Origin: Fenollaria massiliensis
GTDB taxonomy: Bacteria; Bacillota; Clostridia; Tissierellales; Peptoniphilaceae
Assembly (NCBI RefSeq): GCF_000312505.2
Contig: NZ_HG326228.1
Coordinates: forward strand, 153,789 to 217,788
DNA length: 64,000 nucleotides
Direction of reading: 5' to 3'
The notes beneath the pieces were generated by a model that was not told the DNA's origin, made no database searches, and was given only the letters and a program-made list of their open reading frames with translations. The translations under genes and the position numbers were made by a program. Of the stretch, positions 34,937-43,289 are shown one piece after another; the first letter of the stretch is position 1; each line of letters begins with the position of its first letter.

Positions 34937-36296
34937 TTTGATTTCGCTTGTCATAATCGTAATGACATTAGCTTCGTGCTCACCCAAAAAAAATATTTCA
35001 AATCCAGACCTATATGGCGTTTGGCAAGTAAAAGAGATAAAAGATGTTGAAGAAAAACAAAAAGAGGTAGATGCTGCACTTAGAGTTGATGACTACATCT
35101 ACATAAGTGAAGATGACTACATCATAGGTAACGACGTAATTAAAGAGGCTGATGTAAAATATAGAAAAGTATCTTTAAAAGATTATCTTTTCTTTAATTA
35201 TAAGATAGAGCTAAATAATATTGATGGCGCAGATGCTGATGTTTACTCGATTTATGAAAATGGCAATTTTAGATACGACCTCATCATTAACGATGGTAAA
35301 ATGATGATTAAACTTGGCAAATATCTTTACACGCTAACAAAAACTGATAAAAAACTTGACGAGATGCATCTTAAGGAGCTAGTTACACTTGTTGAAAGCA
35401 CTCAAGACCTTGAAGGAGAAGTCATAGATGAAAATATCGGATTTTTGATGGGCGTGAGAGAAGATAACGGAGGTACTTATAAGTACAAAACCATATACAT
35501 GCAGCCATATAAGGGCGAGGCATACGAGCTTGATTATTTATTAGTGCCAAGGCGCGACGGTTTTGCAAGGATTGAAAATGTTAGCATTGACAAGGACGGC
35601 GTATATCAAGAGGACTTTTTAGTTATCAATGACCATGTTAATACTTTTAAATCTATAATTTTATATGATGCCGAAAAAGAAAAGAAACTTGATAGACTAA
35701 GAAAAATTTTATTCGTTGGCAATGATTATTTTTCTTATGAAATAGAGTCAAAATTTAATGACAACGGAGATATAGGTGTATATTTTCTTGATAATTACTC
35801 TCAAAACAACAAAGCCTCTCTACGTGAGTTAATTGAAGATGACGAAGCAGACAATACCAAGACCTATAGCATGGATGAGTTTAAAAATATTTTAAATGAC
35901 GAAAGAAATTTAGCTGTTGAGAGAAACAACGGTTACTGGATACTTAAGAAGAGGGACTATGATATTAATCATCCTAGACTTTATGAGGATAGTTATGTTA
36001 TGAAGAGGCCAAATAAAAATCTTGTGCGCTTTGATGAGCTTTATTTTAATTACGAAAGTCTTAAAGAAAAATTCCCTAAGCTTAAGGATGCCTTCAGTGC
36101 GCCTAACAAATCCATGGTCATGATATATAAGGACAAAACTTTCTCTGCCTATGAAGTTTTTAAAGATCATATATATGATGAAATCTTCTCAATCGATTTA
36201 AATTCAAATATAATTATGAATGAGTGGGCACTTGGTCAATACGGTGACATGTGGAAGGAAAAATTTATCTCGCTTGGCGCAAAAAAGATAAAATAA
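34920..36296 (+). CDS. hypothetical lipoprotein coupled to the two-component system
   Basis: A 458-residue protein with a lipoprotein signal ending LASC. The mature part is rich in short beta-type segments such as DLYGVWQVKEI, YIYISEDDYIIGND and FRYDLIINDGKMMIKLGKYLYTL, suggestive of lipocalin-like or beta-sheet domains. The C-terminal half has YWILKKRDYDINHPRL and KSMVMIYKDKTF. AAGGAG stands before the ATG inside the kinase gene. The overlap with the kinase suggests an accessory that reports an envelope signal or is itself controlled by the system. No named family recognised. Confidence 0.8.
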   Translation: MKKILSLISLVIIVMTLASCSPKKNISNPDLYGVWQVKEIKDVEEKQKEVDAALRVDDYIYISEDDYIIGNDVIKEADVKYRKVSLKDYLFFNYKIELNNIDGADADVYSIYENGNFRYDLIINDGKMMIKLGKYLYTLTKTDKKLDEMHLKELVTLVESTQDLEGEVIDENIGFLMGVREDNGGTYKYKTIYMQPYKGEAYELDYLLVPRRDGFARIENVSIDKDGVYQEDFLVINDHVNTFKSIILYDAEKEKKLDRLRKILFVGNDYFSYEIESKFNDNGDIGVYFLDNYSQNNKASLRELIEDDEADNTKTYSMDEFKNILNDERNLAVERNNGYWILKKRDYDINHPRLYEDSYVMKRPNKNLVRFDELYFNYESLKEKFPKLKDAFSAPNKSMVMIYKDKTFSAYEVFKDHIYDEIFSIDLNSNIIMNEWALGQYGDMWKEKFISLGAKKIK

Positions 36297-36302
36297 TTAG
36301 GC

Positions 36303-36331
36303 TTGCAAATAGAGTCTGTATGTAGTATAAT
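36303..36331 (+). promoter_or_regulatory. promoter of the small membrane protein gene
   Basis: TTGCAA (36303-36308) and TATAAT (36326-36331) are 17 bases apart, a good vegetative promoter immediately after the lipoprotein stop. Confidence 0.65.
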
Positions 36332-36356
36332 TAGTAATCATGGCGAGGGTGAAGTA

Positions 36357-36746
36357 ATGGGTACTATAAAATCGATTTTAGAAAAAATACTTACAGAAGT
36401 AAAACCATATATGACAGAAACGTCACTTATATTTATAGTGGCACTTGTTTTTGCGGTTTTAGTTTTATTTTTGCATATAGCTTTTATGAAGTATAAATTT
36501 GTTAAATATATACCGACTATAAGCTTAATAATATTTGCCGTTTTTGTTTTATTAAAGGGCAATAAGAGAAGTATACTTCAAGCATCAATCATTGATTTGA
36601 AGCTTGCAATCATCTCATTGACGGCTGCTTTTACCTCACTTTTTGTAGCTATAGCTATGGGTTCCATGGCAAAGAGAAGAAAGTCAAGAAAGACCAGAGT
36701 AAAAAGAAGTAAAAGTGAAGAAACAGATAAAGAAACAAGTAAATAA
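36357..36746 (+). CDS. hypothetical small membrane protein, 129 aa
   Basis: Three hydrophobic helices (about residues 24-46, 50-65 and 78-102) are followed by a strongly basic cytoplasmic tail KRRKSRKTRVKRSKSE. The ATG at 36357 has GAGGGTGAAG upstream; a longer in-frame start at 36303 would fall within the promoter. Two GGx turns link the helices. It has its own promoter and a strong terminator. No family recognised; the basic tail could contact nucleic acid or membrane lipid, which is speculation. Confidence 0.7.
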   Translation: MGTIKSILEKILTEVKPYMTETSLIFIVALVFAVLVLFLHIAFMKYKFVKYIPTISLIIFAVFVLLKGNKRSILQASIIDLKLAIISLTAAFTSLFVAIAMGSMAKRRKSRKTRVKRSKSEETDKETSK

Positions 36747-36754
36747 AATATAGA

Positions 36755-36788
36755 AAGAGTAGATATTTAAACCATCTACTCTTTTTTT
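36755..36788. terminator. bidirectional terminator between convergent genes
   Basis: AAGAGTAGAT (36755-36764) pairs with ATCTACTCTT (36774-36783), followed by a T run. The right arm also contains the stop codon of the minus-strand GIY-YIG gene. Confidence 0.85.
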
Positions 36789-37039
36789 GCGTTCTCTTCT
36801 ATTAATTTTAATTTTGCTTCTTTATTAAGCTTTTTTATCGCTGCCTCTCTTTGCATTGCCTCTTCCTTGGTTAAAAAGCTCTCGTAGTGAACTAGCTCAA
36901 AGGGTCCGCGCCCTCTAGTGTATTTCGCGCCTTTACCGCTTCTATGCTTTTTTATGCGCTTATAAATATTATCGGTGTAGCCAGTATAGATAGACCCGTC
37001 CTTGCACCTAAGCATGTATATATAATAAATCTTATTCAT
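36776..37039 (-). CDS. GIY-YIG nuclease superfamily protein (YhbQ/UPF0213-like)
   Basis: An 87-residue single-domain protein. YYIYMLRCKDGSIYTGYTDNIYKRIKKH contains the two GIY/YIG-type strands and the conserved Arg, followed by KGAKYTRGRGPFELVHYE and a Glu in the helix KEEAMQREAAIKKL. Stand-alone members of this group are small nucleases or nucleic-acid-binding proteins of unclear role. The ATG overlaps the recX stop by one base. Confidence 0.92.
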   Translation of the reverse strand: MNKIYYIYMLRCKDGSIYTGYTDNIYKRIKKHRSGKGAKYTRGRGPFELVHYESFLTKEEAMQREAAIKKLNKEAKLKLIEENAKKE

Positions 37040-37479
37040 TATATATCGACTATGTCCTTTATGTCTGAGTAATCAAAGCCTCTGCTGATTAAAAAACGAA
37101 TAATTTTATTTTTTCTCTTATACTCATCGGTCTCGCTCTTAGTTGCTTCAAGTTTTCTCTCGTAAGCTTCTTTAAGCGCATCATACTGCATATCACTTGC
37201 TTCTTCTATCGCTTCATTTATTTTATCGTCATCTATCCCTCTTTGTTTTAACTCGTAGACAATTTTTCTAGCGCCTTTATTTTTTATACGAAAACTATCT
37301 TCAACGAAAAATTTTACATACAAATCATCATCAACAAGGCCCACTTCTTCAATGTAGTCACAAACTTCACTCGTTTCTTCATCAGTGAAACCCTTTCTGA
37401 TTAGATAATCATAGACATCTTTCTTCGTCTTTATGTTCTTTAAATATTTAATTGCATAATTATAAGCTTTTTCGTTCAT
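37039..37479 (-). CDS. recX: RecX regulatory protein
   Basis: A 146-residue protein of three-helix repeats typical of Rec[49 protein letters not shown] and KGARKIVYELKQRGIDDDKI. RecX binds RecA filaments and tunes their activity. AGAGGTGTATT precedes the ATG. It is divergent from the FHA/ftsW operon and coupled to the GIY-YIG gene. recA itself is not in the window. Confidence 0.92.
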   Translation of the reverse strand: MNEKAYNYAIKYLKNIKTKKDVYDYLIRKGFTDEETSEVCDYIEEVGLVDDDLYVKFFVEDSFRIKNKGARKIVYELKQRGIDDDKINEAIEEASDMQYDALKEAYERKLEATKSETDEYKRKNKIIRFLISRGFDYSDIKDIVDI

Positions 37480-37530
37480 AATACACCTCTAAATTAATTC
37501 TAACAGATTAGTAAATTTTTTTCAATATCC

Positions 37531-37561
37531 ATGGCAAAAACTCTTCATTTGTGATAAAATA
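37531..37561 (+). promoter_or_regulatory. promoter of the FHA-ftsW-pbp-pepF-cdaA-cdaR operon
   Basis: TGGCAA (37532-37537), 17 bases, TAAAAT (37555-37560) with TGTGA before the -10. The whole 31-bp stretch matches 27 positions of the ktrB promoter at 47550-47580. Confidence 0.6.
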
Positions 37562-37578
37562 AAGATGAGGTGAAAGCT

Positions 37579-37998
37579 GTGGACTTTTTTTCAATATTGT
37601 CAATGATATTAAAATATATTTTTATAATAATTATATATCTTTTCGTTTTTCAAATAGCGAAGATGATTTTCCAAGATATAAAGTCTACTCAAGCTTCGAA
37701 GAAGGGCGCGTACTTAATGCTTTTAGGCGATGAAGAAAAAGATAAGATATATCCAATCAGAGAGAGCTTAAGCGTTGGCCGCGATAGATATTCAGATATA
37801 AGGCTTGATTATAATTTTGTGTCAAAAAATCATTTTATAATTGAAGAAGATGGCGGAGAATATTATTTAAGTGATCTTGGTAGTAAAAACGGCACTTATG
37901 TCAATGGAACTAAGATTGATGATGAGGTCATCTTAGAGGACGGAGACATAATTGAGCTTAATGACATAAAATTTGTTTTTGTAAATAGGGAGCAATAA
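37579..37998 (+). CDS. membrane-anchored FHA-domain protein
   Basis: About 139 residues. One N-terminal transmembrane helix (about residues 5-28) is followed by a cytoplasmic forkhead-associated domain with LSVGRDRYSDIRL, VSKNHFIIEED and LSDLGSKNGTYVNGTKI, the phosphothreonine-binding loops. GTG at 37579 is preferred because GAGGTGAA lies at the right distance; a GTG at 37570 overlaps that site. The gene touches the ftsW start. FHA-FtsW-PBP clusters also occur in Actinobacteria, where a Ser/Thr kinase is linked; no kinase is seen here. Confidence 0.9.
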   Translation: MDFFSILSMILKYIFIIIIYLFVFQIAKMIFQDIKSTQASKKGAYLMLLGDEEKDKIYPIRESLSVGRDRYSDIRLDYNFVSKNHFIIEEDGGEYYLSDLGSKNGTYVNGTKIDDEVILEDGDIIELNDIKFVFVNREQ

Positions 37999-39228
37999 AT
38001 GAGAAAAAAAGTAAAGATATCAAGTTCCTTATTGTTGGTCTTTATGTTTGTAATACTTGAACTTAGTTTATTTTTCTTCTACAAGGATATGAAGCCAACA
38101 CAAAATTTTATATATTATACAGCTGGAGTACTTGTACTTATTTATCTATTAAATATTTTACTTATAAAGATATCACCAAAGGCGGATCGATATTTAAACC
38201 TTATCGTTTCAATGCTATTTTCAATAGGAACTTTTGAGATACTAAGGCTTGATGAGACGAGTGGCTTTAGACAAATTATTTGGATAAGTATAGGCATAAT
38301 TGTATTTTATCTCGCCATATTTATATTAACGGCGATGAAAAATAAATTCAATAAGATGTTTTTTATAGTATTATCACTTATATACATACTATTTATAATT
38401 ACACTTGTGCTAGGTAAGACAAAGTATGGAGCAAGAAATTGGATCAGGCTTGGACCAATTAGATTTCAGCCGGGAGAGTTCATCAAGATATTATATATAT
38501 TCTTGCAGGCTATTTATTATAAAAATTATAAGAGATACGCGTCAATTAAGTTTGGACCAGAGATATTTACTCTTATCTCATATAGCTTCATAATGTTTTT
38601 CTTCTTGCAAAAAGATCTTGGCTCAGCAGTTATCATCTACGGTATGATGATGTTTAGCGAATTTGTATTTGAGAAGAAAAAATATTTAAAGTATGTGAAT
38701 TTACTTTTAGCAGTCGTGATGAGCGTCGTAAGCTATTATTTATTTAGTCACGTAAGAGTTAGGGTTTTAAGCTTTATCAATCCATGGGACTACATGGACG
38801 GTATTGGCCTACAAATAACACAGTCGCTCTTCGCCATCAGTTCAGGTGGTTTCGTCGGAACAGGAATTGGATTAGGGCTTCCAAATACAATACCAGTAGC
38901 GACAAGCGATTTTATCTTCTCGGCTATATGTGAAGAGATGGGCACACTTGTAGGCATTGCAGTTATCATGCTATTTATAATGCTTATATCGAGAATGTTT
39001 AAAATATCACTAAAATCGAATGACACTTTTTATAAAGTTTTGAGCTTTAACTGTGCGGTATTATTTTCAATTCAATCGCTATTAATATTAGGCGGCGTTT
39101 TAAAATTGATACCACTAACAGGCGTTACGCTTCCTTTTGTTGCCTATGGAGGAACATCAATTTTGGCGTCATTCATAGTACTAGCCATGGTGCAGCTTTC
39201 AAGCATAGAAGGTGAAGTCGATGGATAG
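37999..39228 (+). CDS. FtsW/RodA/SpoVE-family glycosyltransferase
   Basis: A 409-residue SEDS-family polytopic membrane protein, which polymerises peptidoglycan glycan strands from lipid II. Family blocks are GARNWIRLGPIRFQPGEFIKI, FLQKDLGSAVIIY, GTGIGLGLPNTIPVATSDFIFSAICEE and LIPLTGVTLPFVAYGGTSIL. It is coupled to the FHA gene and overlaps the class B PBP by a few bases, its natural partner. FtsW and RodA cannot be told apart confidently from sequence alone. Confidence 0.94.
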   Translation: MRKKVKISSSLLLVFMFVILELSLFFFYKDMKPTQNFIYYTAGVLVLIYLLNILLIKISPKADRYLNLIVSMLFSIGTFEILRLDETSGFRQIIWISIGIIVFYLAIFILTAMKNKFNKMFFIVLSLIYILFIITLVLGKTKYGARNWIRLGPIRFQPGEFIKILYIFLQAIYYKNYKRYASIKFGPEIFTLISYSFIMFFFLQKDLGSAVIIYGMMMFSEFVFEKKKYLKYVNLLLAVVMSVVSYYLFSHVRVRVLSFINPWDYMDGIGLQITQSLFAISSGGFVGTGIGLGLPNTIPVATSDFIFSAICEEMGTLVGIAVIMLFIMLISRMFKISLKSNDTFYKVLSFNCAVLFSIQSLLILGGVLKLIPLTGVTLPFVAYGGTSILASFIVLAMVQLSSIEGEVDG

Positions 39229-40612
39229 AACGAATAAGAGAATTATAATTTCTTTAATAATATTTTTGGCGGCATTTTTTGGAATAATATTTTATTTAAC
39301 ATATTTCCAACTATTCTTGGCTAAGGACATAAAAAATAATCCTTATAACAGAAGAAATAGGGTCGACGAAGAAAATGTAATTAGAGGAACAATTTATGAT
39401 AGGAAGGGCACAGTACTTGCTGAAACAAAAGTTAAAGGCGAAGAAAAGACCAGAATATATCCATTTGGACAAAGATACTCGCACGTAATTGGTTACACTA
39501 GCAAAAAATATGGCAAGCAGGGTCTTGAAAGCACTTTCAACGATGTTTTGACGGGTACCGACAAAGACGATTATTTCAAAGACATAAGAAAGATTTTTAA
39601 TGATAGAGCAGGTAAATCATTAGTTTTATCTATAGACAATGATTTAGAAGGCCTAATCGAGAAAAATTTTGCTAAAGATAAAGGCGCTGTCATTGTCATG
39701 GACAACAGGACTGGAGAGATACTTGCTATGCACTCAAACCCAGGATTTAATCCATCTACTATTGATCAAAACTGGGATGACTTTGTAAATTCAAATAACG
39801 GTGAGCTTTTAAATAGAGCAGCCCAAGGACTATATCAACCGGGCTCAACTTTTAAACTCGTGAGCGCTATGGCGATTTTAAAGTCAAAACAGGATTTAAA
39901 TTATACAGATACAGGTAAAGAGTCGGTCGACTCGTATATATTTAAAAATTCTGGCGGTAAAAAATATGGCAACATAGATTTAAACACAGCCATGAGCAAT
40001 TCCATAAACACTTATTTTATTAATAAGATTATGAATATGGATAAAGATAAATTTTTTGATACGATTGAAGAATTTTATATCGATAAAGATTTTGATTTTG
40101 ATTTAGTTTTTGCCAAATCAAAATTCAATAGAGATGCTGGCAAAACCGAGATAGCCTCTGACGCCATAGGTCAAGGATCAATACTTGTTAGTCCACTCAA
40201 TATGCTTATGATGACGAGTGCCATCTGCAAGGAAGGCGTTATGATTAAGCCATACATTGTTAAGATGGTCAAGGACAATAAAGGCACTTTACTTGAATCG
40301 ACTAAGAGTGAAATTTATAAAACTATTAGCAATAAAGAGGATGCCGATAAAGTTAAAGAGGCGATGATAGAGACAGCAAAGAGAGGTACTGCAAGCTCTT
40401 TACAAAGAAAAGGCTTTACAATTGGTGCAAAAACTGGTACAGCTGAGCTTGGCAAGGGCAAGTACAACGCATGGCTCGTAAGTTTCATTCAGTCGGATAA
40501 GCTTGACTACAGCATCTGTGTTGTGAGTGAAGACCAAAGAAAGATGGGCTACCAAATGCAAGGCATTGTTAAACTGATAAATAATTATTTAATAAAAAAC
40601 TATAATAAATAG
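39221..40612 (+). CDS. class B penicillin-binding protein (transpeptidase)
   Basis: A 463-residue protein with an N-terminal anchor (about residues 7-27) and a transpeptidase domain. The active-site Ser is S209 in PGSTFKLVS with K212; the SxN motif is SNS in NTAMSNSINTY; and the KTG motif is K404 in AKTGTAELG. It crosslinks stem peptides in partnership with the upstream SEDS protein. It is rather short, with little N-terminal dimerisation domain, resembling mycobacterial/clostridial PbpA. AAGGTGAAG fixes the ATG at 39221, inside the end of the ftsW gene. Confidence 0.93.
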   Translation: MDRTNKRIIISLIIFLAAFFGIIFYLTYFQLFLAKDIKNNPYNRRNRVDEENVIRGTIYDRKGTVLAETKVKGEEKTRIYPFGQRYSHVIGYTSKKYGKQGLESTFNDVLTGTDKDDYFKDIRKIFNDRAGKSLVLSIDNDLEGLIEKNFAKDKGAVIVMDNRTGEILAMHSNPGFNPSTIDQNWDDFVNSNNGELLNRAAQGLYQPGSTFKLVSAMAILKSKQDLNYTDTGKESVDSYIFKNSGGKKYGNIDLNTAMSNSINTYFINKIMNMDKDKFFDTIEEFYIDKDFDFDLVFAKSKFNRDAGKTEIASDAIGQGSILVSPLNMLMMTSAICKEGVMIKPYIVKMVKDNKGTLLESTKSEIYKTISNKEDADKVKEAMIETAKRGTASSLQRKGFTIGAKTGTAELGKGKYNAWLVSFIQSDKLDYSICVVSEDQRKMGYQMQGIVKLINNYLIKNYNK

Positions 40613-40626
40613 AAAGGGATGTTAAC

Positions 40627-42420
40627 ATGGACGAATTAAAAACAAGGGATCAAATTGAGGAACAATTTAAGTGGGATCTTACAAAAATCTTTGAAAGTGA
40701 TGAAAAATGGCTTGAAGAGTACGAAAAGTTCTCTAAAGATTTTTTAAAGCTAAGTGATTATGAAGGAAAACTTGGTGAAAGCGCAACGACTTTATTTGAA
40801 TTTACTAAATTAAAATATGATCTTATTCATAGACTTGAATTAATTTATGTTTATGCAAGCTTAAAATTTTCACAAGACACTACAGATACAAAGAGCCAAG
40901 AGCTTGCTGACAAGGCACAATCAGTAGAAGTTAAGTTTTCAACAGTACTTGCTTTTGAATCACCTGAAATTTTAAAGATAGGAAGAAAGAAAATTGAAGA
41001 ATTTATCTCTGAAGAAAAAGGCCTTGAAGAGTACAGAAAGACTTTTGAAGATATACTTAGATATGAAGCTCACACACTAAGTGAAAAAGAAGAGGCATTA
41101 TTATCAAAAGCAGGCGATTTATATAGCGCACCAGATGATATCTACCAAATGTTCTCTTATGCTGATCTAAAATTTGATTCAGTTGCAGATAAAGATGGCA
41201 AGATGCATCCACTTAGCTCAGGTGTATTCACTAAGCTTCTTTCATCAGATGATGAAGTTTTAAGAAAAAATACATTTAACACATACTATGACAATTATGC
41301 TGATCATATCAATATGCTTGCAGCTACATTAAAGGCAGCTGTTAAGAAAAACATTTTTAGAGCAGAAGTTAGAAATTTCAAGAGCGCTAGAGAAGCGGCA
41401 CTTTTCGCAAATGCTGTTGATGAAAAAATTTATGACAATCTAATCGAATCAGTTCATGATAAAATTCACTATCTTCATAGATATATGAAGCTTAGAAAGA
41501 AATACATGGGACTAAAAGAACAACACATGTATGATATATACATGCCAATGCTTAGCAGTTTAAAATTTGAGATAGATTATCCAGAAGCAACTGAAATTAT
41601 AAAAGAAGCAATTGCTCCACTTGGCAAAGAATATCAAGACATTGCTTATAAGGGATATCACTCAAGATGGGTTGACGTTTATGAAACAAAGGGCAAAAGA
41701 GGCGGAGCCTTCTCATCAGGTGTTAAGGGTACTTATCCATACATCTTATTAAATCATAATAAATCAGTTGACTCATTATTCACATGCTGTCACGAAATGG
41801 GTCACTCAATGCACTCATACTTAACAAACACAAATCAACCTATTCAATATGCTAACTATAGTATATTCTTAGCAGAGATAGCTTCAACAATGAATGAAAC
41901 ACTATTAACTCATTACATGATTGACAATGCTAAGACTAAAGAAGAAAAATTATATTTCATAGATAATTATCTTGAATCATTTAGAACAACACTATATAGA
42001 CAAGCGATGTTTGCTGAATTTGAAAATATAATTCACAAGTACGCTCAAGAGGGCGGTACATTAAACGCTGATTTCTTAAATAAAACTTACTATGACTTAA
42101 ATAAATTTTATTATGGTGAAGATGTAGTTGTTGATGATAAAATCAAATACGAATGGGCAAGAATACCTCATTTCTACTACAATTTCTACGTGTTCCAATA
42201 CTCAACAGGCATCAGCTGCGCTACAGAATTTGCTAGAAAAGTTCTTTCTAAAGAAGAAGGAGCAGTTGAAAAATATCTTGGCTTCTTATCAAAGGGATCA
42301 AGCGAGTACCCAATTGACATACTTAAAGAAGCTGGCGTAGATATGACTAAGAAGGACCCAATACTAAACAGTTTAGATACATTTAATGAATTTATGGATA
42401 AGTTTGAAGAACTTATGTAG
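40627..42420 (+). CDS. pepF: oligoendopeptidase F
   Basis: A 597-residue M3-family zinc peptidase. The zinc motif HEMGH is at H389-E390-H393 in TCCHEMGHSMHSYL, followed by FLAEIASTMNETLL, which supplies the third ligand Glu. Start RDQIEEQFKWDLTKIFES is typical of PepF. It cleaves medium-sized peptides in the cytoplasm. AAAGGGATGTTAAC precedes the ATG. It lies between wall-synthesis and c-di-AMP genes, with gaps of 14 and 8 bp, so it is co-transcribed with both. Confidence 0.95.
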   Translation: MDELKTRDQIEEQFKWDLTKIFESDEKWLEEYEKFSKDFLKLSDYEGKLGESATTLFEFTKLKYDLIHRLELIYVYASLKFSQDTTDTKSQELADKAQSVEVKFSTVLAFESPEILKIGRKKIEEFISEEKGLEEYRKTFEDILRYEAHTLSEKEEALLSKAGDLYSAPDDIYQMFSYADLKFDSVADKDGKMHPLSSGVFTKLLSSDDEVLRKNTFNTYYDNYADHINMLAATLKAAVKKNIFRAEVRNFKSAREAALFANAVDEKIYDNLIESVHDKIHYLHRYMKLRKKYMGLKEQHMYDIYMPMLSSLKFEIDYPEATEIIKEAIAPLGKEYQDIAYKGYHSRWVDVYETKGKRGGAFSSGVKGTYPYILLNHNKSVDSLFTCCHEMGHSMHSYLTNTNQPIQYANYSIFLAEIASTMNETLLTHYMIDNAKTKEEKLYFIDNYLESFRTTLYRQAMFAEFENIIHKYAQEGGTLNADFLNKTYYDLNKFYYGEDVVVDDKIKYEWARIPHFYYNFYVFQYSTGISCATEFARKVLSKEEGAVEKYLGFLSKGSSEYPIDILKEAGVDMTKKDPILNSLDTFNEFMDKFEELM

Positions 42421-42428
42421 GAGGACCT

Positions 42429-43289
42429 ATGTTCGAACAAGTTAAGGATGTATTAGTAAATTTTAAACTAAGCTACCTTGTCGACATCACAATCATTGCC
42501 TTAATAATATATCAACTATATAAGCTTGTTAAGCAAACAAGAGCTGAGCAGCTAACAAAAGGCTTCTTGGCCTTGCTTATAGTTACCAAGCTAAGCGACG
42601 TTTTTCACCTATATACACTTAGGTGGTTAATTGAAAACCTATTCAATGTAGGTCTTATCGCTTTAGTTGTTGTATTTCAGCCAGAATTGAGACGTGGACT
42701 AGAGTATATAGGAAGGATGAAGTTTTTTTCTAAATCCATTTCCGAGTTTAAAAAAGAAAATTTTTCAAGAACAGTTAATGAGATAGTTGACGCCTGCCTA
42801 TCATTATCAAGGCAAAAGATAGGCGCACTTATAGTTATCGAGAGAAAAACCGGTCTTAACGAGATAGTTGATACAGGTACTGACATAGACGGACTTGTAT
42901 CAAGTGACTTACTTATCAATATATTTATACCAAACACACCTCTACATGATGGCGCAGTAGTTATTAAGAGTGATAAGATTAGAGCTGCTGCTTGTTTTTT
43001 ACCATTAACAGATAATCAAAACGTTCCAAGAGAATTAGGTACAAGACATAGAGCAGCACTTGGCGTAACAGAGATGAGTGATGCACTTGCAGTTATAGTA
43101 TCAGAAGAGACAGGATCCATATCCACAGCAGAAGAAGGCGTTATTTCAAGATACTTAGACGAAAACACACTTAGAGAAAAATTATTAAGCGTTTATTTAC
43201 CAGAAAGTAGCGAAGAAAAAGCATTATTTAAATGGAGGGCAAAAGATGAAGTTCAAGATGAAGAAGTTCAAGATCAAGAACAAGAATAA
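42429..43289 (+). CDS. cdaA: diadenylate cyclase CdaA
   Basis: A 286-residue enzyme that condenses two ATP to c-di-AMP. Three transmembrane helices occupy the first ~90 residues. The DAC domain follows, with the DGA motif at D174 in TPLHDGAVVI and the RHR motif R206-H207-R208 in ELGTRHRAALG. The C-terminus is a very acidic repeat (DEVQDEEVQDQEQE) that overlaps the cdaR start in another frame. AGGAGGACCT precedes the ATG. CdaR (next gene) is its known partner; glmM, often third in this operon, is missing. Confidence 0.96.
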   Translation: MFEQVKDVLVNFKLSYLVDITIIALIIYQLYKLVKQTRAEQLTKGFLALLIVTKLSDVFHLYTLRWLIENLFNVGLIALVVVFQPELRRGLEYIGRMKFFSKSISEFKKENFSRTVNEIVDACLSLSRQKIGALIVIERKTGLNEIVDTGTDIDGLVSSDLLINIFIPNTPLHDGAVVIKSDKIRAAACFLPLTDNQNVPRELGTRHRAALGVTEMSDALAVIVSEETGSISTAEEGVISRYLDENTLREKLLSVYLPESSEEKALFKWRAKDEVQDEEVQDQEQE

